Assembly (NCBI GenBank): GCA_027451165.1
Contig: DAIDJX010000213.1
Span: 1-5,855, forward strand
Direction of reading: 5' to 3'
DNA: 5,855 nucleotides
Source of the DNA: Prolixibacteraceae bacterium
GTDB lineage: Bacteria > Bacteroidota > Bacteroidia > Bacteroidales > Prolixibacteraceae
The position numbers were made by a program, and so were the translations under genes. Below, one piece after another: positions 1-5,855 of this stretch (positions are counted from its first letter, which is position 1; each line of letters begins with the position of its first letter). Below the pieces are notes generated by a model. The model had not been told where the DNA came from. It was given only the letters and a program-made list of their open reading frames with translations, and made no database searches.

Positions 1-350
1 GTTAAAGTACGATTGACTTCCAATTTTTTGACCAAAGCCCCTGAGAGTGTATAAACCCCGATGTTTGCAGTTAACTCATCACTGAAAGGGATTTCCACCT
101 TCAGGCGGCCTTTGGTCGGATTTGGATAAATCTTAACCGGCAAATTGCCAATCAGGTCTTCAAATCTTGTTTGTTTGGCGGCAACCGTATCATTTTGGGT
201 AATAGAGCCGCTTTTCAGTTGAATTGTCCGGCTCAGACGGTTGCCTGAGGCGTCATAGGTAAAGGTGTAGGTTGTTTGAGCCTTGCCTTCATGTCCTTGC
301 ACCAGAATCATGGCTATTGACACCAGTGCGAAGCGGAACATTTTTTTCAT
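1..350 (-). CDS. Small secreted protein with YD-like motif and T9SS type A sorting domain (C-terminus outside window)
   Basis: The reading frame opens at the ATG complementary to 348-350 and stays open for 116 codons to the window edge, so the C-terminus is missing. Residues 1-25 form a signal peptide: MKKMFR, a hydrophobic core ALVSIAMILV, and a likely cleavage near GKAQ/TT. Residues 28-43 (YTFTYDASGNRLSR) match a single YD/RHS-type repeat. From residue 73 the sequence KIYPNPTKGRLKVEI, continuing to VYTLSGALVKKLEV, has the typical form of a T9SS type A C-terminal sorting domain, which directs proteins across the outer membrane for surface attachment or release in Bacteroidota. The part between signal peptide and sorting domain is only about 45 residues, so this is almost a bare sorting cassette. 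Known Bacteroidota genomes often place RHS-like proteins near such genes; whether one lies beyond the left edge cannot be seen. The domain calls are firm; the biological role is unknown. Confidence 0.85.
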   Translation of the reverse strand, partial: MKKMFRFALVSIAMILVQGHEGKAQTTYTFTYDASGNRLSRTIQLKSGSITQNDTVAAKQTRFEDLIGNLPVKIYPNPTKGRLKVEIPFSDELTANIGVYTLSGALVKKLEVNRTL

Positions 351-547
351 TATTTGGAATTTAAGGGTATGGATATTAAGCATTTAATAACTGAGTACTA
401 TTATGTTTCAGGTTGTGTTTCACCAGCAAAGGTCATGGCTTTTAAGCCCAAGACGATAAATAAGTGTGGATTGATCATAAATCTGTCTGCAATTTGGACA
501 ATAAGCCTGGTTAATTATTAAAAAAGGGATATCTGAATTTCAAATAA

Positions 548-580
548 CAAACATAACAAAAATATAGTAAAACTCTCAAA
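548..580 (-). promoter_or_regulatory. Candidate Bacteroidota promoter for the T9SS protein gene
   Basis: Read on the minus strand, TATGTTTG (548-555) matches the Bacteroidota -7 consensus TAnnTTTG, and TTTG (577-580) lies 21 bp upstream, where the -33 element belongs. A second match, TATTTTTG, sits at 557-564 without a well-spaced -33 element. The start codon at 350 is about 190 bp downstream, which would mean a long 5' leader. The surrounding DNA is very A+T-rich, so chance matches are likely and the call is tentative. Confidence 0.3.
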
Positions 581-587
581 CAAATAT

Positions 588-686
588 TTATTGCTGCTTT
601 TCAACCCATTTTCTGATTAAATCATCCGCATTTTTAAATCTCCGCCAAGAATTGCCAAACCGGGCAAAACCTTTGAATAAGCGCAT
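588..686 (-). CDS. Doubtful 32-residue basic small ORF
   Basis: An ATG complementary to 684-686 opens a 32-codon frame ending at TAA (588-590). The product begins MRLFKGFARFGNSWRRFKN and ends in DDLIRKWVEKQQ. It is rich in Arg, Lys and aromatic residues and could form a basic amphipathic helix. There is no recognisable domain, no signal peptide and no Shine-Dalgarno sequence, and an in-frame stop lies five codons upstream of the ATG. It could be a real microprotein, the tail of a decayed gene, or chance. It is listed because the gap is otherwise empty and the composition does not look random for A+T-rich DNA. Confidence 0.15.
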   Translation of the reverse strand: MRLFKGFARFGNSWRRFKNADDLIRKWVEKQQ

Positions 687-780
687 ACTTATTTTATATC
701 CCTCTCACTGTTTCCCAACCCGCTGCCTTCATGGGTACAAAAGGGAAAAATGGTTTTCCTGAAAGATTGTAAGATTCCAG

Positions 781-817
781 AAAGGTGAAAACGGTCATCG
801 GAAAAGATTTCACCTTT
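781..817 (-). terminator. Perfect 10-bp inverted repeat after the aldo/keto reductase gene
   Basis: AAAGGTGAAA (781-790) and TTTCACCTTT (808-817) are exact reverse complements separated by 17 bases. The hairpin starts 22 bp beyond the stop codon of the minus-strand reductase gene, a normal position for a terminator. The stem is A+T-rich, the loop is long, and no separate T-run follows on the minus strand apart from the Ts in the arm itself. It is therefore either a weak or atypical terminator or a binding palindrome. Confidence 0.35.
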
Positions 818-839
818 TGCTGATGAAGAATAGTAAATT

Positions 840-1826
840 TTACCGGTTGATCATTTTTTGAGCCGATTCCGGATATCTTTCTCCCTGAATCGCAATTTTT
901 GAAGCCGCTTCATCGATTTTTTTCAAATCTTCTGAGGTAAGTTCTATGTTTGCTGCATCCAGGTTTTCTTCAAGCCGGTGTAATTTGGTGGTTCCCGGAA
1001 TCGGTACGATCCACGGCTTTTGTGCCAGTACCCAGGCCAGGGCAATCTGTGCCGGCGTAGCTTCTTTTTCTTTTGCCATATTGGCCAGTAAATCAACTAC
1101 AGCCTGGTTGTTTTTCCGGTTTTCTTCCGAAAAACGGGGAACAGTGCTGCGGAAGTCGGTACTTTCAAAAGTGGTATGGGCATCGATTTTTCCGGTCAGA
1201 AAACCTTTGCCCAGCGGACTGAAGGGCACAAAGCCTATGCCCAGTTCTTCCAAAAGAGGGAGGATTTCAGCTTCCGGTTCGCGCCACCAAAGTGAGTACT
1301 CGCTTTGCAGAGCCGTTACCGGCAGAACCGCATGAGCCTGGCGAATGGCCTGAACGCCTGCTTCCGACATTCCGAAATGCTTCACTTTGCCTTCCCGGAT
1401 CAAATCCTTCACCGTGCCGGCAACCTCTGCCATCGGAACTTCCGGGTCAACCCGGTGCTGATACAGCAAATCGATGGTATCCAGGCGCAATCGTTTTAAT
1501 GAGGCTTCGACCATCCGGCGGATATTTTCCGGGCGACTGTTCAGCCCTGTCATTTTCCCGTCCTGGAAGTTAAACCCGAATTTCGTGGCTATGACCACTT
1601 GTCCCTTAAATGGCTCCAGCGCTTCTCCGACCAGCTCTTCGTTGACGTACGGCCCATACACTTCTGCCGTATCAAAAAAGGTAACGCCACGCTCAACAGC
1701 CTGGCGCAACATCACAACCATATCCTTTTTTTCAGGAAATGGCGGAAAGGAGAAGCTCATACCCATGCAGCCGAGTCCCAATGCCGAGACTTCGAGTTTG
1801 CTTTTACCCAATTTTCTTGTTTGCAT
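840..1826 (-). CDS. NADPH-dependent aldo/keto reductase
   Basis: This complete 328-residue cytoplasmic enzyme belongs to the aldo/keto reductase superfamily (PF00248, TIM barrel), which reduces aldehydes and ketones using NAD(P)H. The N-terminal strand motif LGLGCMGMS (residues 16-24) and FFDTAEVYGPYVNEELVGEAL (about 50-70) are typical of the bacterial group resembling AKR13. The catalytic tetrad is intact: Asp52 and Tyr57 in FDTAEVYG, Lys82 in VIATKFGF and His124 in LLYQHRVD. The cofactor-binding end of the barrel is seen at VPIPGTTKLHRLEENL (274-289), and the length is normal for the family. The start at 1826 gives the usual N-terminus (MQTRKLG) of these proteins. There is no signal peptide. 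It appears to be a single-gene unit: the preceding gene on the same strand ends 302 bp upstream and the next begins about 490 bp downstream. The physiological substrate cannot be deduced from the sequence. Confidence 0.95.
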   Translation of the reverse strand: MQTRKLGKSKLEVSALGLGCMGMSFSFPPFPEKKDMVVMLRQAVERGVTFFDTAEVYGPYVNEELVGEALEPFKGQVVIATKFGFNFQDGKMTGLNSRPENIRRMVEASLKRLRLDTIDLLYQHRVDPEVPMAEVAGTVKDLIREGKVKHFGMSEAGVQAIRQAHAVLPVTALQSEYSLWWREPEAEILPLLEELGIGFVPFSPLGKGFLTGKIDAHTTFESTDFRSTVPRFSEENRKNNQAVVDLLANMAKEKEATPAQIALAWVLAQKPWIVPIPGTTKLHRLEENLDAANIELTSEDLKKIDEAASKIAIQGERYPESAQKMINR

Positions 1827-1895
1827 TGTCTTGATATTAAATACTTAACCAATCTGTCGGTTTTCTGCAATCATCCCGGATTTATTCTCTGTTTG

Positions 1896-1903
1896 CAAAA
1901 ATA
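1896..1903 (-). promoter_or_regulatory. Possible -7 promoter motif for the aldo/keto reductase
   Basis: The minus strand reads TATTTTTG here, an exact match to TAnnTTTG, about 70 bp upstream of the reductase start. The nearest upstream TTG lies only 12 bp away and no TTTG occurs at the expected 17-23 bp distance. Only half of the promoter is therefore supported. Confidence 0.25.
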
Positions 1904-1989
1904 GTTAATAAACAGCAATGTTGTCTTTGATCCCCCTTTTTCGTTTTTCGTCCGGTCATTTTCCCTTTAACGCTTCAGTCGGAATAACT

Positions 1990-2128
1990 TTTGTCATCTC
2001 CTACCATCTTTGCCCCGGAACAATTAAAAGCTTGGTCACCCTCGGGGAAGAGCTGGAGAGTGTGAAGGCGCTTCAGTATATGCTGGAGGTGAGGGTTGCC
2101 AATGAGCTGGAATTACAAAGCCGCCTGC
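1990..2128 (+). pseudogene. Putative relic of a LytS-type sensor histidine kinase
   Basis: In the plus-strand frame beginning at 1918, the translated stretch TIKSLVTLGEELESVKAL, continuing YMLEVRVANELEL (roughly 2020-2115), resembles the His_kinase domain (PF06580) of LytS/YehU-type kinases. There the segment after the phospho-acceptor region usually reads like LVTLxEELExVKxYLxIxxxRFxxxLE. The conserved FNPHFLFN segment before it and the QPLVENAIKHG and ATP-binding segments after it are absent. The 83-codon frame otherwise has an unremarkable N-terminal part and stops at 2167-2169, within the end of the opposing beta-helix gene. I read it as a gene fragment left by deletion or rearrangement. 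The match rests on about 30 residues judged by eye and could be coincidental. Confidence 0.4.
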
Positions 2129-4003
2129 TCATTGCACCGGGTAGGCCCCTACATATGGAGAAGCTTTAGGGTTTATGCCCAGCAGCTTCTGAACCGGAAC
2201 CGGAAGCACCATAGCGGTTTTTGCCCCTTTAAACCCTGGCAGCAACTGGTAATTCCCCAGTTCGCGGCTTTTAAACACCTGTAAATTCAGATTATTGTAA
2301 TACTGGCTGTTGGTGGACGAACCGTCAAATACTTTTTTCAGGGCATCTAATGTTTCAATAGCCGTTTCACAATTGCCGGGATTACCCGGTGTATCGGATG
2401 GACTCCAACGGACCAGGATTTTTTCCGGGCTTTCGGGATCTTTTACCATGACATTGTAATCCATCTGCTTCAACTGGGAATCCCGCAGTTTTCCGCAAAG
2501 ACCGGGATGCTGCCCCACCAGCATCAGCGGGACTTTGAAATTTTTATCTCCTACCAGGAGGTTGTTCACAAAAACGTGGCCGAAGCGTTTGTCGACATCT
2601 GGGCCTGTAGCCGGGTGCCAGCCAAAATGGTCTGCCACGGCGCTCCTTAAATCACGCCGGATACACACCGTGCTGTTTATAAAGGTGTTCTGGTAAATTT
2701 GCACATCACAGCTGTTCAGCACGAATACTGACTGATCACAATCTTCGAATACATTTCCTGCACAAATGGCCCCTTTTGAGATTTCAAAGAAAAAACCGCT
2801 GTAATTGGGCCACATGATGGAATAGTTCGGGATGTTCCCTTTATTGGTACCCACGCCAGTCACATAATTATTGATAAACCGCCCGTCGATATTGCCTACA
2901 TCGTACCAGATCCCGTTCGATAGCGGCAGGTCGAACACCAGGTTATCCCGGCAGGTGGTCCGGTGAGTCTGGTTGAAAATTTTGACAGCTGCAGGATAAT
3001 AGCCGTCGATGTTTTCGATGTTGTTCTGAGAGAACATATTCCGTTCAAAAAGGCAGTCGGAAGATGCCTCCAGGTAAATTCCCTCCGTGGTAGTATGGTG
3101 TACGTTACAGTTTCTCAGGATGGTATTGTCACCCCGGAGATGGGCGCCCACCCGTCCGCAGTATGAAAAAGTGCAGTTTTCTATGGTGCTTCCCACAATG
3201 TCTTTTCCAAAGGTGGTGGGATCGGCAATGCCTTCCGGAAGCCGGGCATCCATCTCCAGGGCACAGAAAGCATACTGGGTCAGGATAATCCCCCTCAAAT
3301 TAAAGCCTTTCCGGTCGGAGACAACACCCTTCAACTCTTTGATTAGCCGGTGCAATCCCCATTTATAAGCAGTAATTTCCACAAGATGGCTTGCGGGATC
3401 AGTACCGATGTATACCGATTTGGCGTCGTAATCAATAAAGAAGGAATTTGCATCGACTTCCCCTTCCCAGCCAACCGATTTCAGCAGTTTTCCGTCGATA
3501 AAGACCATATCGTTGTTAAACAGGTGCAAGGGCGTATTCTTCCCGTAGCGGTCGCGGCTCCACCAGCCGTCGGGTTTTTCCGGGAAAAGCCGGGTCCAGG
3601 TGGTCTTCCAGAGACCTTTCCCGACTGGCTTCCATTCTTTGGCTTCCAATGTACCCTTCAGCACCGGTTGCTCTTCATCAAAAGGCTGGAGGGTGATCCC
3701 CTGGTTGAAAGACAAATCTCCGGTCCGGTAAGTTCCTCCCCTGAGGATGACCGCATCGCCGGTTCTGGCCTTGTCAAGCGCCACTTCAAGGGTGGTCGGC
3801 TGAGAAAGCACATCACCCGGGGCAGTTGCATTACCATCCGGGGCAACATAGTAAATCTTACCCGATTTGGGCAATTCATAGTTTTGTTTTACGGGACCAT
3901 AGGGTCCTCCGGATGGCTGGGCCGGGGCATTCATCATTCCCAAGGCAGAAAGGGCCAAAAGAATTATTACTCTTTTAGCGGGTTGGATTAAACAGGTTCT
4001 CAT
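2129..4003 (-). CDS. Secreted right-handed parallel beta-helix protein, probably polysaccharide-active
   Basis: This is a 624-residue exported protein. Residues 1-29 form a signal peptide: a basic start (MRTCLIQPAKR), the core VIILLALSALGMM, and cleavage near APAQ. The opening KIYYVAPDGNATAPG (49-63), followed by ALDKARTGDAVILRGGTYR (75-93), is the usual beginning of pectate-lyase-like beta-helix proteins. Residues about 114-220 (Trp-rich, with VFIDGKLLKSVGW and YIGTDP) look like a beta-sheet domain inserted before the main helix. Coils are visible as STIENCTFSYCGRVGAHLR (272-290), TILRNCNVHHTTTEGIYLEA (294-313), SNGIWYDVGNIDGRFINNYV (362-381) and ICAGNVFEDC/VQIYQNTFINS (413-444). It ends in SPYVGAYPVQ. 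The frame can be extended 15 codons to 4048, but the start at 4003 is preferred because it begins the signal peptide and a promoter lies inside the extension. Lyase and glycosidase functions both occur on this fold, and I cannot choose a family. Divergence from a GH3 gene supports a role in glycan breakdown. Confidence 0.85.
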   Translation of the reverse strand: MRTCLIQPAKRVIILLALSALGMMNAPAQPSGGPYGPVKQNYELPKSGKIYYVAPDGNATAPGDVLSQPTTLEVALDKARTGDAVILRGGTYRTGDLSFNQGITLQPFDEEQPVLKGTLEAKEWKPVGKGLWKTTWTRLFPEKPDGWWSRDRYGKNTPLHLFNNDMVFIDGKLLKSVGWEGEVDANSFFIDYDAKSVYIGTDPASHLVEITAYKWGLHRLIKELKGVVSDRKGFNLRGIILTQYAFCALEMDARLPEGIADPTTFGKDIVGSTIENCTFSYCGRVGAHLRGDNTILRNCNVHHTTTEGIYLEASSDCLFERNMFSQNNIENIDGYYPAAVKIFNQTHRTTCRDNLVFDLPLSNGIWYDVGNIDGRFINNYVTGVGTNKGNIPNYSIMWPNYSGFFFEISKGAICAGNVFEDCDQSVFVLNSCDVQIYQNTFINSTVCIRRDLRSAVADHFGWHPATGPDVDKRFGHVFVNNLLVGDKNFKVPLMLVGQHPGLCGKLRDSQLKQMDYNVMVKDPESPEKILVRWSPSDTPGNPGNCETAIETLDALKKVFDGSSTNSQYYNNLNLQVFKSRELGNYQLLPGFKGAKTAMVLPVPVQKLLGINPKASPYVGAYPVQ

Positions 4004-4024
4004 ATTGGTATTGAATTGAAAAAC

Positions 4025-4053
4025 CAAAGATATAAATGTTCCTGTCAAGCAAA
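4025..4053 (-). promoter_or_regulatory. Promoter of the beta-helix gene
   Basis: On the minus strand TTTG (4050-4053) is followed after 17 bp by TATCTTTG (4025-4032), matching the Bacteroidota -33/-7 pattern TTTG...TAnnTTTG. Transcription would begin about 15 bp before the ATG at 4003. It lies within the 15-codon upstream extension of the reading frame, which argues that the extension is not translated. Confidence 0.6.
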
Positions 4054-4090
4054 AAGTGTTTTTTTCTGATCATGAAATCCAAATGAAAAG

Positions 4091-4098
4091 TAGCTTTG
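4091..4098 (+). promoter_or_regulatory. -7 promoter motif of the GH3 gene
   Basis: TAGCTTTG is an exact TAnnTTTG match, placing the transcript start some 40 bp before the ATG at 4148. The -33 position is weaker: no TTTG occurs at the expected spacing, and the nearest partial match is TCTG at 4065-4068, 22 bp upstream. The low-consensus -33 may mean dependence on an activator. It is arranged back to back with the beta-helix promoter. Confidence 0.5.
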
Positions 4099-4147
4099 TG
4101 TTTTTATACTTTATTGTGAAAAGAAAGTTAAGAAATCAGAACATAAA

Positions 4148-5855
4148 ATGAATATTATGAATCCTTTAGAATTCAGGAAAATTCTGGTCCTTGCTACATT
4201 AGCCATTCTTTTGTCAGGATTTTCCGGTGCCAAAGTCAGAAGGTCGGCGCTTCTTCAATATGACAGACAGATTGATGGTCTGATCCGTCAGATGACGCTG
4301 GAAGAAAAGATCAACATGCTTCATGCGAAGTTCATGTTTGTTTCCGCCGGAGTAGAACGGCTGGGCATTGCCGACATGAAATATGCCGACGGTCCTTTTG
4401 GCATTCGGGAGGAAATGCAGCCCAAAGGGTGGAATCCGTTGGGCTGGGAGAAGGACAAAGCCACCTTCTTTCCCACCGGCTCGGCACTGGCAGCTACCTG
4501 GAGCCCGGAACTGGCCTATCTCTACGGAACAGGTATGGCGCGGGAAGCCCGTCTCCGGGGGAAAGATATGATCCTGGGACCGGCCATCAACATCCAGCGG
4601 ATACCCACCGGCGGCAGAACTTATGAATACCTGAGCGAAGATCCCTGGCTGAGCGCCCGGCTGTCGGTCGGGTACACGAAAGGAGTACAAGACAACGGGG
4701 TTGCCGTTTGCCTCAAACATTTCGCTCTGAACAACCAGGAAAACAACCGGGGTACTGTCAATGTGATCATCGGGGAAAGAGCCATGCGGGAAATCTACCT
4801 TCCCCCGTTCCAGGCAGCTGTGGAAGAAGCCGATGCCTTCGGGGTAATGGCGGCCTACAACAAGGTGAACGGCTGGTGGTGTGCTGAAAACGACATGCTG
4901 CTCAACAAAATCCTCCGGAAGGATTGGGGTTTTGCCGGAATGGTGATTTCCGACTGGGGAGGGACACACAGCACCGTAAATTCCGTAAAATACGGGCTGA
5001 ATGTGGAAATGCCGGATAGCAAGTTTCTTGGAAAGGCTTTACTGGATTCGGTGAAGGCCGGTCTGGTTCCTGAGGAAGTGATCAACCTCAGGGTCCGTGA
5101 AATCCTGAGGGTCAGAATGGCCATTCAACCAATTCCGGCGGAAAAAGCGAACATTGAAATGACCTCCCAGCCTGCCCAGCAGAAAATAGCCTATGAGGTA
5201 GCCTCGAAATCGATCATACTGCTGAAGAATGAAGGTATTCTTCCCCTGAATCTGAAAAACAAACCGGTCATTGCGGTCATCGGGGCCAACGCGGTTCAGA
5301 TCATGGCCACCGGCGGACTCGGAGCCGGGGTTAAAACCCTGTATGAGGTCACTCCGCTGGAAGGTTTGAAAAACAGGGTCGGGGACAAAGCAGAAATCCT
5401 GTATGCCAAAGGTTACGAACCTGTTGTATTCAGCTTCGCCGATCTCTACCGCAAAAAAACACCGGAAGAACTGGAGAAACAAGCCCGCGAAAAGGAGATG
5501 ACCGCACAGAAACTGGCTGCAGAAGCGATTGAAGTGGTCAAAAAGGCTGATATCGTTCTTTTTGTCGGGGGAAATAACCGGGCGGTGGAAACCGAAGGCA
5601 GCGACCGGAAAGATATTTTCCTGCCTTCCGGACAGGATGAACTGGTTAAAAAAATAGCTGCCGTAAATCCGGATATCATTACTGTTCTGACCAGTGGCGC
5701 TCCCAATGATCTCAACGTGGTAAAACCGCTCTCCAAAGCGCTGCTGATCTCCTGGTTCAACGGCACTGAAGGGGGAAATGCCCTGGCCGATGTGCTGGTG
5801 GGGAATATCTCCCCCGGCGGACGTTTACCTTTCACCCTCCCCGTAAGGCTGGAAG
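4148..5855 (+). CDS. Exported glycoside hydrolase family 3 enzyme (beta-glucosidase-like; C-terminus outside window)
   Basis: The frame runs open from ATG 4148 for 569 codons to the window edge. It has a signal peptide (FRKILVLATLAILLSGFSGA, 9-28) with no lipobox Cys, so the enzyme is probably periplasmic. The (beta/alpha)8 domain shows MTLEEKINML (49-58), DGPFGIR (81-87), GPAINIQRIPTGGRTYEYLS (144-163) followed by EDP (164-166), KHFALNNQENNR (190-201) and GMVISDWGGTH (264-274), where Asp269 is the expected nucleophile. The second domain begins near residue 350 (ASKSIILLKNEGILPLN). It contains ETEGSDR (481-487), where Glu483 is the likely acid/base, and NGTEGGNALADVLVGNISPG (538-557) then GRLPFTLP. 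No PA14 insertion is seen. By family precedent some 130-200 residues remain, usually ending in a fibronectin III-like domain. Family members release terminal beta-linked glucose, xylose or similar sugars; the exact substrate is not readable. A second ATG at 4157 is an alternative start. Confidence 0.95.
   Translation, partial: MNIMNPLEFRKILVLATLAILLSGFSGAKVRRSALLQYDRQIDGLIRQMTLEEKINMLHAKFMFVSAGVERLGIADMKYADGPFGIREEMQPKGWNPLGWEKDKATFFPTGSALAATWSPELAYLYGTGMAREARLRGKDMILGPAINIQRIPTGGRTYEYLSEDPWLSARLSVGYTKGVQDNGVAVCLKHFALNNQENNRGTVNVIIGERAMREIYLPPFQAAVEEADAFGVMAAYNKVNGWWCAENDMLLNKILRKDWGFAGMVISDWGGTHSTVNSVKYGLNVEMPDSKFLGKALLDSVKAGLVPEEVINLRVREILRVRMAIQPIPAEKANIEMTSQPAQQKIAYEVASKSIILLKNEGILPLNLKNKPVIAVIGANAVQIMATGGLGAGVKTLYEVTPLEGLKNRVGDKAEILYAKGYEPVVFSFADLYRKKTPEELEKQAREKEMTAQKLAAEAIEVVKKADIVLFVGGNNRAVETEGSDRKDIFLPSGQDELVKKIAAVNPDIITVLTSGAPNDLNVVKPLSKALLISWFNGTEGGNALADVLVGNISPGGRLPFTLPVRLE

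Larger units (their letters stand above)
351..839. other. A+T-rich intergenic region without a convincing gene
   Basis: This stretch lies between the stop of the aldo/keto reductase gene and the start of the small T9SS protein gene, both on the minus strand. It is visibly richer in A and T than the flanking genes. No long frame or recognisable protein similarity was found on either strand. It contains two minus-strand TAnnTTTG motifs (548-564), a 32-codon ORF of doubtful status (588-686) and an inverted repeat near the reductase stop (781-817). No tRNA, riboswitch or CRISPR-like repeat was recognised. Confidence 0.6.
1827..2128. other. Intergenic region between reductase and beta-helix genes
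   Basis: This 302-bp gap separates two genes read on the minus strand. Nearest the reductase (1827-1910) it is A+T-rich and holds a possible -7 motif. Its other half is coding-like only on the plus strand, where it resembles a piece of a sensor histidine kinase (see the pseudogene entry). No intact gene and no clear terminator for the beta-helix gene were found. Confidence 0.6.

Noticed and set aside
2017..2046. CCCCG/CGGGG inverted repeat as a terminator for the beta-helix gene
   Set aside because: Only five bases pair across a loop of more than 20 bases, with no T-run on the relevant strand.
2131..2169. Continuation of the kinase relic (IAPGRPLHMEKL) as a decayed QPLVEN segment
   Set aside because: These bases encode the natural-looking SPYVGAYPVQ end of the beta-helix protein on the other strand, so the similarity is more likely coincidence.
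3350..3991. A 213-codon plus-strand open frame opposite the beta-helix gene
   Set aside because: It has no recognisable domain or upstream signals and overlaps the well-supported beta-helix gene.
4004..4048. A 15-codon N-terminal extension of the beta-helix protein frame
   Set aside because: It would bury the signal peptide behind extra residues, and the best promoter match (4025-4053) lies inside it.
4214..4969. A 251-codon minus-strand open frame opposite the GH3 gene
   Set aside because: The plus-strand frame has unmistakable GH3 motifs over the same bases; the antisense translation is low in complexity and shows no domain, so it is a shadow of the GH3 codons.
5039..5835. Two overlapping minus-strand open frames opposite the GH3 second domain
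   Set aside because: Both are antisense to conserved GH3 sequence such as ETEGSDR and EGGNALADVL and show no family features.
2129..5855. Calling the beta-helix/GH3 pair a polysaccharide utilisation locus
   Set aside because: No SusC/SusD pair, transporter or regulator gene is present in the window; two divergent exported proteins alone do not justify the label.

Overview
The window looks like chromosomal DNA of a member of the Bacteroidota. Three signs point there. The gene truncated at the left edge carries the start of a type IX secretion (T9SS type A) sorting domain. Several genes have the Bacteroidota -7 promoter hexamer pattern TAnnTTTG upstream. The genes lack clear Shine-Dalgarno sequences. 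A carbohydrate-degrading, free-living or gut/sediment lineage (for example Bacteroidales/Marinilabiliales) fits the gene content, but genus cannot be read from this sequence.

Layout, left to right. Positions 1-350 (minus) hold a small secreted protein with one YD-repeat-like motif and a T9SS sorting domain, cut by the window edge. Positions 351-839 are an A+T-rich non-coding stretch with two TAnnTTTG motifs, a doubtful 32-codon ORF and a perfect 10-bp inverted repeat just past the next gene's stop. Positions 840-1826 (minus) encode a complete NADPH-type aldo/keto reductase with an intact catalytic tetrad. Positions 1827-2128 have no intact gene but contain a plus-strand stretch that reads like a decayed LytS-type sensor histidine kinase fragment. 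Positions 2129-4003 (minus) encode a 624-residue secreted right-handed beta-helix protein. A 144-bp divergent promoter region follows. Positions 4148-5855 (plus) encode an exported glycoside hydrolase family 3 enzyme whose C-terminus runs off the right edge.

The best-supported functional unit is the divergent pair of beta-helix protein and GH3 enzyme. Both have export signals and each has its own Bacteroidota-type promoter in the shared gap, which fits degradation of a plant or algal polysaccharide or oligosaccharide. No SusC/SusD pair, regulator or transporter is visible, so calling it a polysaccharide utilisation locus would go beyond the data. The aldo/keto reductase appears to be an unlinked single-gene unit.

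I did not find a convincing undescribed system. The items most worth a second look are the kinase relic beside the beta-helix gene, the substitutions in GH3 substrate-site motifs, and the uncharacterised beta-helix protein.
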